NCBI GenBank assembly: GCA_902783005.1
Contig: CACZPI010000143.1
Location: forward strand, 1 to 64,000
Length of the DNA: 64,000 nucleotides
Direction: 5' to 3'
Source: an uncultured Ruminococcus sp.
GTDB taxonomy: Bacteria; Bacillota; Clostridia; Oscillospirales; Ruminococcaceae
The translations under genes and the position numbers were made by a program. The notes beneath the pieces are model-generated. The model was not told the DNA's origin. It was given only the letters and a program-made list of their open reading frames with translations, and searched no databases. This document shows positions 54,729-63,817 of the stretch, piece after piece (positions within the stretch are counted from its first letter, which is position 1; each line of letters opens with the position of its first letter).

Positions 54729-56162
54729 TTAGCTGTTGTTCGCGTCGTCGATCATGGTCTGTACAGGCTCCTTGATCTGTGCCAGGCTCTCATTCCACGG
54801 AGTGCCCTTGCCTGCCGCACGAACGCCGTATTCGCTCGAATCCAGCATATCTGCCAGGTCTGTGGAAACACCGGCCTTGAAGTCGATCACGCCATGTTCC
54901 AGCGCCATTTCGTCCATGGTGTTCTTCATCTCGATCATTTCCTCAGTCCAGGAATAGTCGTCCACGAACTGCTGATCGGCAATTGCCTTGATGTCGTCGT
55001 TGAGCATGGTCAGGCGCTTGCAATCGAGGAACTTGGCCACGCCGACCGGGTTGCCGCCGCCCTTGACGAAGCAGTAGGATTCCATATTGGCCGGAATGTA
55101 GTATTCGTCAGCCTCCGGATCCTTCGGCAGCGGTACGAACATGCAGTCCTCACCATAGGTCACCTGCCAGCCGGTCTGAACGCCCTTGAGATTGGTCTCG
55201 TTGGCAACGCCGTACAGACCCCACAGGCCGATCAGATAGAACAGCTCCTTGCCCTCGCCCATGTATTCGCGGTGCTCGCTCCAGCCGAAATCACCGTTAC
55301 CGATGGCGATGCAGTTCTTGTTGTACAAGTCGTACAGGTAGTTCTGGACGCGCTCAATATTGGAATCCGCCAGGTTGCTGACCAGCTTGCCGTCCTCAAG
55401 GCCGACATACGGAACGCCGACCGTACCGGACAGACCGGATTCAAACCACCAGCCGTCCAGGCCGTACTTCTGGTTTTCGGGATCAACGAACTTTTCGAGC
55501 ATCTCCTCGAAAACATCCCATGTCCACTCGCCGTCCTCAAACATTTCCTTCGGATCGTCGAAGCCGAGCTCCTCGACCGTCTTGCGGTTGTAAACAACAG
55601 CGCAGTTGTCACCGGTGAGCTGGGTTACTGCCATGTAGTGGTCATTGCCCCAGGCAATGGAATCATTGACATCCTTGATGTCCTTCCAGAGGTCGGAATC
55701 CAGATCAATGTACTCGTCATACGGTACGAACATGCCGCGGATGGCACCCTTCGGGAATGCGTCAAAGTTGCCGGCATAGAAGAAGTCGATGCCCTCATCG
55801 GAATTGATATAGTTGGCGAGCTGATCGTAGCGCTCGGCATAGATGCAGTTGTACCACTTGATCTCGCCGCCGTAGCGCTCCTGGAAGATGGCAAGCTCCG
55901 TCGGGGTGGATTTGCCGGTGCCGTCGGGATTGATGTCCCAGTCAGACAGCCACTTGATGGTCTTGTTGTCGCCGAGGTCGCCGGTCAGACGCTCATCGGC
56001 AGCGGCAAGGGATGCGACCTCCTCGCGGGTCTTGGAATCCATCTCCTTTGCGGAGAAATCCGGCTCAGAGACGCTGTTTGCCGAGCCGCCTGCGCAGCCG
56101 ACGAATCCCATACACAGGGCACTTGCGAGAAGTGCAGAAAGAACGCGCTTGAAATTTCTCAT
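54729..56162 (-). CDS. Extracellular solute-binding lipoprotein (sugar ABC type), orphan
   Basis: A 477-residue lipoprotein: signal peptide with lipobox FVGC (Cys23), then an SBP_bac_1/8-type fold with an acidic linker. Motifs such as DGEWTWDVFEEMLEKF, YGLDGWWFES and an aromatic-rich middle fit carbohydrate-binding clusters. No permease or ATPase gene adjoins it; the unit is bounded by its own promoter and terminator. It may work with a transporter elsewhere or as a sensor. The start at 56162 follows GGAG; a longer frame (56261) starts upstream of the promoter. Confidence 0.88.
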   Translation of the reverse strand: MRNFKRVLSALLASALCMGFVGCAGGSANSVSEPDFSAKEMDSKTREEVASLAAADERLTGDLGDNKTIKWLSDWDINPDGTGKSTPTELAIFQERYGGEIKWYNCIYAERYDQLANYINSDEGIDFFYAGNFDAFPKGAIRGMFVPYDEYIDLDSDLWKDIKDVNDSIAWGNDHYMAVTQLTGDNCAVVYNRKTVEELGFDDPKEMFEDGEWTWDVFEEMLEKFVDPENQKYGLDGWWFESGLSGTVGVPYVGLEDGKLVSNLADSNIERVQNYLYDLYNKNCIAIGNGDFGWSEHREYMGEGKELFYLIGLWGLYGVANETNLKGVQTGWQVTYGEDCMFVPLPKDPEADEYYIPANMESYCFVKGGGNPVGVAKFLDCKRLTMLNDDIKAIADQQFVDDYSWTEEMIEMKNTMDEMALEHGVIDFKAGVSTDLADMLDSSEYGVRAAGKGTPWNESLAQIKEPVQTMIDDANNS

Positions 56163-56217
56163 AGGTATACTCCTGTCTCCCGTTGTGCGGGTAAAAATGG
56201 ACATAATCAATGGTATT

Positions 56218-56246
56218 ATTATACCACAAATTGTACAGAATTGCAA
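56218..56246 (-). promoter_or_regulatory. Promoter of the solute-binding protein gene
   Basis: Minus-strand TTGCAA (56246-56241), 17-bp spacer, perfect TATAAT (56223-56218). Confidence 0.7.
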
Positions 56247-56308
56247 GACACCAATTTGCACGATTTTCTGTTCCGATTTGCACAGATATGCACAAAAACG
56301 GCGCTTTT

Positions 56309-56665
56309 TTACTCGGTCACATGCTCCAGCGCATGATAGAAAATGGTCTTGACATGTGCATCGGCAAGGGAATAATAGATCGTTTTCCCGTCGCGGCGGC
56401 TCTTGACCAGTCTTCCCTGCTTGAGGATCCGAAGCTGATGGGAAATGGCAGAGGCGGTCATGCCGAGCTTATCGGCAATTTCACTGACGCACAGCTCCTT
56501 GTCAAGCAGCTCATACAGAATGCGCACACGGGTCGTATCACCGAACAGCCCGAGCAGATCGGCCACACCTGCCAGAACATCCGTGTCCGGCATAGACTGC
56601 ATCAGCTTGTCGATCAATGCCTGATGGTGCTGGCATTCGCCGCAGATATGTTCGTGTGGATCCAT
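56309..56665 (-). CDS. ArsR/SmtB-family metal-sensing repressor
   Basis: A 118-residue winged-helix repressor: LGLFGDTTRVRILYELL, then the recognition region CVSEIADKLGMTASAISHQL and wing SRRDGKTIYY. The C-terminal helix has DAHVKTIFYHALEH, matching the alpha-5 zinc site (Asp, His, His, Glu/His) of SmtB/CzrA. The N-terminus has an additional CGEC and His cluster. It is probably a zinc or similar metal sensor. It follows the SDR gene by 23 nt in the same transcript; no metal exporter is adjacent. Confidence 0.87.
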   Translation of the reverse strand: MDPHEHICGECQHHQALIDKLMQSMPDTDVLAGVADLLGLFGDTTRVRILYELLDKELCVSEIADKLGMTASAISHQLRILKQGRLVKSRRDGKTIYYSLADAHVKTIFYHALEHVTE

Positions 56666-56688
56666 GAAAAGTCCTCCGTTTCGTGAGA

Positions 56689-57453
56689 TCAGATCGCGGG
56701 CATCACACGGCCGCCGGATACCGGGATATAGGCACCGGTCGTGAAGCTCGCCAGATCGGACAGCAGAAAGGCCACCATCTGTGCGATTTCGGCATCTGTA
56801 CCGCGTCTGCCGAGAGGCACCGTCTTGTCATAATCGGGTGCGGATTCGGTATGGTTCATCCGGTCACGTTCCGAGATCGTCCAGCCCGGTGCGACCTGAT
56901 TGACGGTAATATTGTGGCAGCCGACTTCCTTGGCCAGCACGCGGATGATGCCGTCAAGGGCACGCTTGCCGGCAGTGTACGCACCGACACCGGATTCCGC
57001 CATTGCGGCGCATTCGGTATTGATGGCGACATATCTGCCCGCGCCTGCCGCGATCATATCGGGCAGGAAGGCCTTAGCCAGATGCACGGTCTGCATGGCG
57101 CAGGAATCGAACTGGCTCTGGAAATCCTCGAGCGGCTGCTCCAGAATGCTCGTCCACGGATACTGGATCACGGCATTGGCAACGATCAGCGTCGGCACGC
57201 CGAGGGATGCCTTCACGGTCTGCTGCATCTGCATGACAGACTGTGCATCGGTGACATCTGCCTGCACAGTCACGGCTCTGCGCCCCATTTCGCGCAGCTC
57301 GTTTGCAACTGCTTCGGCACGTTCCGCCCCGTGATTGTAATGCAGCGCCACATCCGCACCGCATCCGGCAAGTGTGCGGGAGATCGTGCGTCCAAGCTCC
57401 CCGGAAGCTCCGGTAACAAGGGCAATTTTTCCGGTCAGGTCAATTTGCAGCAT
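56689..57453 (-). CDS. Short-chain dehydrogenase/reductase (FabG-like)
   Basis: A 254-residue classical SDR with TGASGELG cofactor loop, ADVTD and catalytic YTAGK. The Ser normally 13 residues before the Tyr is Thr (INTECAAM region), and NNAG is replaced by VANAVIQ, so activity may be changed. The C-terminal VNQVAPGWT and VSGG are normal. The ATG follows AAGGAGG. First gene of a two-gene unit with the ArsR-type repressor. The link between a reductase and a metal sensor is unexplained. Confidence 0.88.
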   Translation of the reverse strand: MLQIDLTGKIALVTGASGELGRTISRTLAGCGADVALHYNHGAERAEAVANELREMGRRAVTVQADVTDAQSVMQMQQTVKASLGVPTLIVANAVIQYPWTSILEQPLEDFQSQFDSCAMQTVHLAKAFLPDMIAAGAGRYVAINTECAAMAESGVGAYTAGKRALDGIIRVLAKEVGCHNITVNQVAPGWTISERDRMNHTESAPDYDKTVPLGRRGTDAEIAQMVAFLLSDLASFTTGAYIPVSGGRVMPAI

Positions 57454-57482
57454 GGCTGTCCCTCCTTTGCGTCATTGTTATT

Positions 57483-57511
57483 ATTATACCATACGATTTG
57501 TAGATTGTCAA
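57483..57511 (-). promoter_or_regulatory. Promoter of the SDR-ArsR unit
   Basis: Perfect minus-strand TTGACA (57511-57506), 17-bp spacer, perfect TATAAT (57488-57483). Confidence 0.88.
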
Positions 57512-57578
57512 TCCTGCAATACAGAAAGGCATTCAAAAATGAAAAAACTGGATGATTTGGTGAGTCCTGGCTGCAAAA

Positions 57579-57603
57579 GGAGCCCTTCTCTCCGAAAGGC
57601 TCC
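57579..57603 (-). terminator. Terminator of the rqcH-glycosylase unit
   Basis: A GC-rich stem (57579-57587 with 57596-57603) is followed on the minus strand by TTTTG, directly past the stop at 57606. Confidence 0.7.
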
Positions 57604-57605
57604 CG

Positions 57606-58118
57606 TCATTCCTGTTCCATGATCCACCGCCACGGCTTGCTTTTCCACGGCTCTCCCGCATAGTCAATGCCGACCCGTGGTGCCGTTTTCAGCTTGCAGC
57701 GAAATCCGTCATCCTCGATCCACAGTGTCTCCCCTGCCGTGAAGCTGCCGCCGTTGAGGCTCTTGTCAATTTGCAGCGCCTTCGTCAGCTTACCGGGGCC
57801 GTTGTGAATCTCCCCTGCACGCAGCAGAACGCCCTGCGGCTGCTCCGGCTCTCCGGTAATGACATTCAGCAGCGCATGCATCCCGTAGCAGAGATACACA
57901 TAGATCACGCCGCTCTCCCGCCAGAGAATCGAATTGCGCGGCGTGCGTCCCTTGTGGGCATGGCAGGCTTCATCATCCGTGCCGCGGTAAGCCTCCGTCT
58001 CCGCGATGCGCTCGCGCAGCTCAGTGCCGTCCGGAAGTCGATGCACCAGGATCTTTCCGACCAGATCCGGCGCTGCTTCCAGACAATCGCGGTGGAAAAA
58101 TGCCGCATCCAGGCGCAT
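57606..58118 (-). CDS. mpg: DNA-3-methyladenine glycosylase (MPG/AAG family)
   Basis: Removes alkylated purines in base-excision repair. The 170-residue protein has FFHRDCLEAAPDLVGKILV, the active-site Glu in RIAETEAYRGTDD, CHAHKGRTPRN and YVYLCYGMHALLNVITG. It is on the short side for the family (about 190-200). The start at 58118 follows GGAGG and overlaps the rqcH stop by one base (TGATG). Confidence 0.92.
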   Translation of the reverse strand: MRLDAAFFHRDCLEAAPDLVGKILVHRLPDGTELRERIAETEAYRGTDDEACHAHKGRTPRNSILWRESGVIYVYLCYGMHALLNVITGEPEQPQGVLLRAGEIHNGPGKLTKALQIDKSLNGGSFTAGETLWIEDDGFRCKLKTAPRVGIDYAGEPWKSKPWRWIMEQE

Positions 58119-59866
58119 CACTTTGCCTCCAATGCTGCACAGAGCGCGGCATCCGGCTTGACGTAAAGCGTCTGCTGATTTGTGAAGATCACCTTGCCGG
58201 GCTTTGCACCGCCGGGCTTCTTCACATAGCGCACCAGCGTGTAATCCACCGGCACCTGCGCAGAATCCCGCGCCTTGCTGTGATACGCTGCAAGAATGGC
58301 TGCCTCGCGGATCGCCGTTTCGGAAGGCTGCGCACCGTCCGTCACCAGGATCACATGCGAACCAGGAATATTCTGGGTATGCAGCCACAGATCCGAACGC
58401 GCTGCCTGCTTCAGCGTAAGCTGGTCATTCTGCCTGTTATTCCGCCCGACCAGAATCGGAAAGCCGTCCGTAGAACGGTAGCACAGCGGCGGAAGCTGCT
58501 TCGGAGGCTTCTGCTTCTGGCTGCGGCTGCGGACATAGCCCTGCTGTGCCAGCTCATCCCGCAGCAGCAGCAGTTCTGCTTCGGAATCGGCACGGGTCAG
58601 GACATCAAATACGCTTTCCAGATAGGCAAGCTCCTCCTCGCCCTGCGCAATCTGCTCGGCGAGCTTGTCCTTGGCGGTCGCTGCCTTCCGGTACAGCGTG
58701 TAATACCGCTGCGCATTCTGGGCAGGCGTAAGATTCTTCTGCAAGGGAATGCGCACCTGCGGGCATTCCGGATCGTAGAAATCCTCCAGAATCGCCTCGG
58801 CATCGCCCTTTTGCAGCCGGTAGATATTTGCAGAGATCAGATCCCCAAAGCGCTTGTTCTGCTCCATCTGCTCCGTCTCCGCCAGCTCCCCGCGCTGATT
58901 TTCCAGCTTTCTGGCCGTGCGCTGCAGGCGGGTCATGATGAGCTTGAACAGGTCATTCGCCCGCTGCTTCATCCGCGCCCGAAGATCACGGGAGGCATAG
59001 AATTCATCAAGCGCCGCGCTTGCGCTCTCGCAGGGCTTGACAACCATCAATGCCCCATACTGCTGCGGCCGCAGGAAGGTGTAATCCTTCAATGCCCCCT
59101 CCGGCGTGGTCAGGATATGGAAATGGCAGTCCCCTTCCCGCAGCATCCGCGCCGTTTCATGGATCGTAAACAGCAGACGATCCTTCTGATCCTGCGTCAG
59201 CTCATGGGAACGCGCACCGTCGCGGCAGACGTAATACGACCATTCCCGTGCGAGCAGCGGCGAGATGCCCTCGCAGATGCCGACCAGCGCCTTGGAAAGC
59301 TCCGCATCCGGTGCCAGCAGCAGCGCATTGAGGATGGTGTCATCATCGGTTTCCAGAATATTCACGCGCCTTGCACGATGGGGCATTTCATAGGGAAATC
59401 CCGGCAGCAGGACGCGCTCACGGGTAATATCCGCATTGCGCTTGAGCGAGTCAATCACCTTGCCGTCCTGTCCGATCAGCACACAGTTGGAATACCGTCC
59501 CATGACCTCACAGGCAAGCGTCAGCTTCACCAGATCACCCAGCTCGCTCATGCATTCAAATTCCAGGAACAAAATGCGTTCCAGCCCGTCCTGCCGGACA
59601 TCGAGCAGCCGTCCGCCGCCCAGATGCTTGCGCAAAAGCATGCAGAACATGGGCGGTGCAGCCGGATTCTCAATGGCGATATTCGTCAGATGAATGCGGG
59701 CGCTGTCGCCGGAGGTGCTGATGAGGATTTTCGCCGTTCCCTCGCGGCTTCGCAGGTGCAGGATCAGTTCGTCACGGGAGGGCTGGTGGATCTTGTCCAC
59801 CCTTGCCCCGATCAATGCGGCAAGCTCCTGCCGGACTGTATAGAGATAGGCGCCGTCAAATGCCAT
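58118..59866 (-). CDS. rqcH: RqcH (NFACT/Rqc2 homologue)
   Basis: RqcH binds stalled large subunits and directs alanine tailing of the nascent chain. The 582-residue protein has the NFACT-N domain (MAFDGAYLYTVRQELA), helix-hairpin-helix, central coiled coil (about 280-430) and NFACT-R domain (about 450-560, with DLWLHTQNIPGSHVIL). At the conserved Asp-Arg motif needed for tRNA recruitment the sequence reads GLERIL, a Glu-Arg version. It shares a transcript with the membrane protein upstream and mpg downstream. MutS2, another collision factor, is at 45 kb. Confidence 0.93.
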   Translation of the reverse strand: MAFDGAYLYTVRQELAALIGARVDKIHQPSRDELILHLRSREGTAKILISTSGDSARIHLTNIAIENPAAPPMFCMLLRKHLGGGRLLDVRQDGLERILFLEFECMSELGDLVKLTLACEVMGRYSNCVLIGQDGKVIDSLKRNADITRERVLLPGFPYEMPHRARRVNILETDDDTILNALLLAPDAELSKALVGICEGISPLLAREWSYYVCRDGARSHELTQDQKDRLLFTIHETARMLREGDCHFHILTTPEGALKDYTFLRPQQYGALMVVKPCESASAALDEFYASRDLRARMKQRANDLFKLIMTRLQRTARKLENQRGELAETEQMEQNKRFGDLISANIYRLQKGDAEAILEDFYDPECPQVRIPLQKNLTPAQNAQRYYTLYRKAATAKDKLAEQIAQGEEELAYLESVFDVLTRADSEAELLLLRDELAQQGYVRSRSQKQKPPKQLPPLCYRSTDGFPILVGRNNRQNDQLTLKQAARSDLWLHTQNIPGSHVILVTDGAQPSETAIREAAILAAYHSKARDSAQVPVDYTLVRYVKKPGGAKPGKVIFTNQQTLYVKPDAALCAALEAK

Positions 59867-59888
59867 AGTGTTCCTCCGTATTCTGAAT

Positions 59889-60386
59889 TTAGTACATCAC
59901 TTCGTCAATGCTGCGGTCTCCTGCCGTGATCCGGTAGGCCAATGCCGCCGAGATCCCGGGCAGCAGGCAAAGCACAGACAGCACCGGAATGCCGAAGCCC
60001 GGCAGCGAGGATGTCACCACATCATCGCTGAGCAGATTGCAGACGCTCAGAAACGGTGCGCACAGCAGCTTATACCACCGGTAAAACCCGTCACCGACAA
60101 CGCCGGCTCGGGACAATGCCAGCAGCACGGTCAGCAGCACCGGCACAAGCATGGCAGCGATCCCGGCAATGACGGAATTTGCTCCCGAATGGCGCTTTGC
60201 CTTTTTGTCATCCTTCGCTGCCGAAATGCCGCCCTGTGCCGTCAGTGCCAGCAGAATGCCGACGGTGCAGACCGCGCTGACAATGCGGAATACTGTGCCG
60301 GAGAAGGCCAGTGTCAGATTGAGAAACAGCGTCAGCACCTCTGCCAGTACCCAAAGGCCGAGCATCCGTCCGATCGTTTTGAGCAT
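59889..60386 (-). CDS. Multi-pass membrane protein of unknown function
   Basis: A 165-residue protein with about four hydrophobic segments (residues 8-30, 33-52, 70-92, 130-152) and a basic loop (KDDKKAKRH). No family recognised. The start at 60386 has GAGG 6 nt upstream; an ATG at 60398 is the alternative. It precedes rqcH by 22 nt and is probably co-transcribed. Confidence 0.7.
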   Translation of the reverse strand: MLKTIGRMLGLWVLAEVLTLFLNLTLAFSGTVFRIVSAVCTVGILLALTAQGGISAAKDDKKAKRHSGANSVIAGIAAMLVPVLLTVLLALSRAGVVGDGFYRWYKLLCAPFLSVCNLLSDDVVTSSLPGFGIPVLSVLCLLPGISAALAYRITAGDRSIDEVMY

Positions 60387-60416
60387 GTGATACCTCATTT
60401 CAGTCTTGATATAAGA

Positions 60417-60442
60417 GAAACTCCCCCGTTTACACGGGGGAG
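60417..60442 (-). terminator. Terminator of the ispH-S1 unit
   Basis: A 9-bp GC stem with a 4-nt loop (60421-60429 with 60434-60442) is followed on the minus strand by TTTCTC. Confidence 0.75.
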
Positions 60443-60467
60443 ATCATTTTCGTCAGAGATCCGGGGA

Positions 60468-62462
60468 TCAGTCCTCGAAATCCTCGTCATCCATAGCCTC
60501 ACGGATGGAGAGGGAAATGCGCTTGGAATCCTCGTCGATGTTCGTGATCTTTACGCGAACCTCATCGCCCACGGAAACAACATCCTTGACATTCTCCACG
60601 CGGCGGTCAGCGAGCTGGGAAATATGGATCAGGCCGTCAACACCCTCAACGATCTGTGCGAAGGCACCGAAGGAAGTGATGGAAACGATCTTTGCATCCG
60701 CAATATCGCCTACCTGATACTCGCTCAGGAACTTCTCCCACGGGTTGTCCTCAGCCTTCTTGTAGCCCAGAGAAATGCGGTTGTTCTCCGGATCAAGAGC
60801 CTTGATGTAAACCTTGAGCACGTCGCCCACAGATACGACCTGAGACGGATGCTTGATGCGGTTCCAGCTCAGCTCGGAAATGTGAACCATGCCGTCAATG
60901 CCGCCCAGATCTACGAATGCGCCGTAGCTGGTCAGGCTCTTAACCTCACCCTCGTACTCCTTGCCAACCTCTGCGGTCTCCCAGAACTTTGCCTTGGCAG
61001 CGTCACGCTCGCGGCGGGATACGGCACGGATGGAACCAACAGCGCTTCTTCTGCGCTCCGGAGCCTCGATGATGATGAACTTGACAGTCTCGCCCTTCAA
61101 GGAGTCGAGAGAAGCCTCTCTCGGCAGGCCGGTCTGGGATGCCGGGATGAATACGCGAACACCCTCATAGTATACGTTCACGCCGCCCTTGACGATTGCG
61201 CTGACCGGAGCCTCGAGGACAGTGCCCTCTTCCTTGGCCTTGATAACCTTGTCGAGACCTGCCTGCTCGTCTACCTTCTTCTTGGAGAGGGTAGCCATGC
61301 CGTCCTGGTCGCTGACCTTGATCACGATCAGATCCAGAACATCGCCGACATGAACCAGCTCCTCCGGCTTCTTGGTCGGATCGCCGGACAGCTCGCTTGC
61401 CGGAACAGTACCGGTCTGCTTTGCGCCGAGGTCAACCATAACCTCACTGTTATTTACGCTCATGACAACACCCTTGACTCTTGCACCGTTGCGGAGCTTG
61501 ACAAAAGTCTCCTCGATCGCCTGTGCGAAGTCGATGTCCTCATCGGATGCAGCAGCTGCTGCGGTGTTTTCAGTGTTCTCTGCATTGTTGTTCAGAATTT
61601 CTTCCATCGTTGAAACAACCTCCTCAATGATTTTGGAAGGGGTGCTTGCCCCTGCCGTGATGCCGATTCGCAGATCCGGCTTTGCAGCCGCCTCCCGGAT
61701 GACATCAGTTAGGTCTAAAGTGTTCAGCTCGTCCGCGTTCTCTATATGAAATGTCCTGCAATAACCGGAACAGATGTCGTAGAGCTTGACTGTGTTTGAG
61801 CTATGCCGTCCGCCAATCACGATCATCAGATCAGACTGTGCTGCAAGCGCTGCACTGTCCGACTGACGCTGTTCGGTCGCAGTACAGATGGTGTCATACA
61901 CGACGATGTTCGGATCATCATCAGGAAGAACCTTTATACACTTCTCCCATATTTTATTATTATATGTTGTTTGACTTAATATGTCAATAGCTTCGCCGGA
62001 ATGTTTTGAAATTTCTCCCTTTAGCACAACTTCATCTGTAAAAACAGAATAGTTTTTGTGACAATGGCCGATGATTCCCTGCACCTCCGGATGGTTCTCA
62101 TCGCCGGCGATCAGGATGAAATCTCCCCGTTCCGTTGCCTCCGCAGCAATGCGGTGGATCTTGCTGACAAAGGGGCAGGTCGCATCAATGACCGGATTTC
62201 CAAGCTCGGCCAGGCGGTCATAGACCTCCCTTCCCACGCCGTGGGAACGGATCACGCAGTATTCCCCGGGTCTGAGCTCGGAGACATCCTCAATGATGCG
62301 TGCGCCTCTGGCAAGCATGTCATTGACCGCATCCGTATTGTGAATGATCGGTCCGAGGGTGGCAACCGGCTTTCCCTCGTCAAGTGCCTTGTATACCATC
62401 TGCACGGCGCGGTTCACGCCGAAGCAGAAGCCGGCTGTTTTCGTAACGGTGATCTGTGCCAT
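60468..62462 (-). CDS. ispH: IspH fused to ribosomal protein S1-like domains
   Basis: A 664-residue fusion known from Clostridia. Residues 1-285 are IspH (HMBPP reductase, last step of the MEP isoprenoid pathway) with all three iron-sulfur Cys: C13 (GFCFGV), C96 (DATCPF), C193 (DTICTAT), plus NHPE. After an Asn/Ala-rich linker (about 290-312), residues 325-655 hold four S1 RNA-binding domains (for example LTSYGAFVDLGGIDGMVHIS). It overlaps the plsC stop by one base (TAATG). Confidence 0.96.
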   Translation of the reverse strand: MAQITVTKTAGFCFGVNRAVQMVYKALDEGKPVATLGPIIHNTDAVNDMLARGARIIEDVSELRPGEYCVIRSHGVGREVYDRLAELGNPVIDATCPFVSKIHRIAAEATERGDFILIAGDENHPEVQGIIGHCHKNYSVFTDEVVLKGEISKHSGEAIDILSQTTYNNKIWEKCIKVLPDDDPNIVVYDTICTATEQRQSDSAALAAQSDLMIVIGGRHSSNTVKLYDICSGYCRTFHIENADELNTLDLTDVIREAAAKPDLRIGITAGASTPSKIIEEVVSTMEEILNNNAENTENTAAAAASDEDIDFAQAIEETFVKLRNGARVKGVVMSVNNSEVMVDLGAKQTGTVPASELSGDPTKKPEELVHVGDVLDLIVIKVSDQDGMATLSKKKVDEQAGLDKVIKAKEEGTVLEAPVSAIVKGGVNVYYEGVRVFIPASQTGLPREASLDSLKGETVKFIIIEAPERRRSAVGSIRAVSRRERDAAKAKFWETAEVGKEYEGEVKSLTSYGAFVDLGGIDGMVHISELSWNRIKHPSQVVSVGDVLKVYIKALDPENNRISLGYKKAEDNPWEKFLSEYQVGDIADAKIVSITSFGAFAQIVEGVDGLIHISQLADRRVENVKDVVSVGDEVRVKITNIDEDSKRISLSIREAMDDEDFED

Positions 62463-63097
62463 TACTCCGCATCCCCCTTCATTTCAATGGCCGCCGGCTC
62501 ATCCACCAGCGCCCGGATGCCATCCATGATCGGCGGCATGACATCCCGCTTGAGCGTCCGCAGCAGGTCACGTTCTGTCAGGTTCTCGTCAATCGCCAGC
62601 GTTCCTGCCGGAATCGGCTTCCCGACGCGGACAACGATCTTACTCCGGAAATGGAGCTTTCCGTCAAAATTGATGCCGACCGGCACCACATCTGTCCCTG
62701 CACGGGAGGCGATCAGCGCCACGCCTGTCTTGCCCCTGCCAACGCGGCCGTCCTTGCTGCGGGTGCCCTCCGGAAAGATCAGCAGATTCGTTCCGTGCTG
62801 CACATTGTCAATGGCCTTGTCGATCGCCGCAGTATCGCCCTTGCCACGTTCGACCGGAAATGCACCGAGGGAACGGATGAGCCAGGCAAACAGCGGCTTT
62901 TCAAACAGCTCGGATTTCGCCATGAAGCTGAACCGTCCGCGTCCGCAGAGCGTCACCAGTACGGGATCGGCATAGCTCCGGTGATTCGATGCATAGACAA
63001 ATGCCCGTCCCTTGGGAATATTCTCGCGGCCTTCAATTTTCAGATTGTACCACAGGTGCATGGCAATGCGCACCAGAAATACGACGATATAATACAC
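62462..63097 (-). CDS. plsC: 1-acylglycerol-3-phosphate acyltransferase, probable GTG start
   Basis: Adds the second acyl chain to make phosphatidic acid. The 211-residue protein has an N-terminal membrane segment, the catalytic NHRSYAD (HX4D), a GRGRFSFMAKSELF stretch and FPEGTRSKDG. The start is GTG at 63097, with AGGCGG 6 nt upstream; no suitable ATG is near. It lies 11 nt after cmk and is coupled to ispH. PlsX is far away at 33 kb. Confidence 0.93.
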   Translation of the reverse strand: MYYIVVFLVRIAMHLWYNLKIEGRENIPKGRAFVYASNHRSYADPVLVTLCGRGRFSFMAKSELFEKPLFAWLIRSLGAFPVERGKGDTAAIDKAIDNVQHGTNLLIFPEGTRSKDGRVGRGKTGVALIASRAGTDVVPVGINFDGKLHFRSKIVVRVGKPIPAGTLAIDENLTERDLLRTLKRDVMPPIMDGIRALVDEPAAIEMKGDAE

Positions 63098-63108
63098 GCT
63101 GCACCGCC

Positions 63109-63774
63109 TTAATCGAGCTTTTCGCGGATCAGATCCGTGATATGCTCGACGACCTCATTGAAGCCCATGTGAGAGGAATCGACCAGAACCGCATCCTCTG
63201 CCTGCCGCAGCGGGGCGATCTCACGGTGGGTGTCATTGTAGTCGCGCTGCTCGATGTCCTTGAGAATTTCCTCGTAGGGCGGGCAGTTCGGCTTCTCGCG
63301 CAGCTCCAGATACCGGCGGGAAGCACGCTCCTCGGCGGATGCCGTCAGAAAGATCTTGAGATCGGCATGCGGGAGGACAACGGTGCCGATGTCGCGGCCG
63401 TCCATGATGATATTGTTCTCGGAAGCGATCTTCTTCTGCAGATCCAGCATCCGCTCACGGACTGCCGGAACTGCGGCAACGGCGGACGCCGCCATAGAAA
63501 CCTCGGGGCTGCGGATGTAATCGCTCACATCCTCACCGCAAAGCATCACACGCTGCGCACCGGCGATGAATTTCAGCTCCACATCGACCTTGTCAATCTG
63601 CGCGGTAATGGCATCCGGCTCTGTGCAGGCATGGCGCAGCGCATACAGGCCGATCGCACGGTACATGGCGCCGGTATCCACATGGATGAAGCCGAGATCC
63701 GCAGCGACCGCCTTGGAAATGCTGCTTTTACCGGCACCGCTCGGGCCGTCGATGGCGATATTGATGGTTTTCAT
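63109..63774 (-). CDS. cmk: Cytidylate kinase
   Basis: Phosphorylates CMP and dCMP. The 221-residue protein has IAIDGPSGAGKSSISK, VDTGAMYRA, MDGRDIGTVV and the CMP-binding insert. Length is normal. The cmk-plsC-ispH/S1 order is standard in Clostridia. Confidence 0.97.
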   Translation of the reverse strand: MKTINIAIDGPSGAGKSSISKAVAADLGFIHVDTGAMYRAIGLYALRHACTEPDAITAQIDKVDVELKFIAGAQRVMLCGEDVSDYIRSPEVSMAASAVAAVPAVRERMLDLQKKIASENNIIMDGRDIGTVVLPHADLKIFLTASAEERASRRYLELREKPNCPPYEEILKDIEQRDYNDTHREIAPLRQAEDAVLVDSSHMGFNEVVEHITDLIREKLD

Positions 63775-63817
63775 AACATATCTCCTTTATTCTGATCGGG
63801 ATTGCTCCCGGATTTAA

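Noticed and set aside
57539..57622. 27-codon ORF beginning MKKLDDLVSPGC with a weak ribosome site
   Set aside because: It runs through the terminator and into the end of the glycosylase gene, and has no promoter on that strand.
60468..62462. IspH-S1 fusion as a novelty
   Set aside because: This bifunctional arrangement is already known in Clostridia, so it is annotated but not claimed as new.
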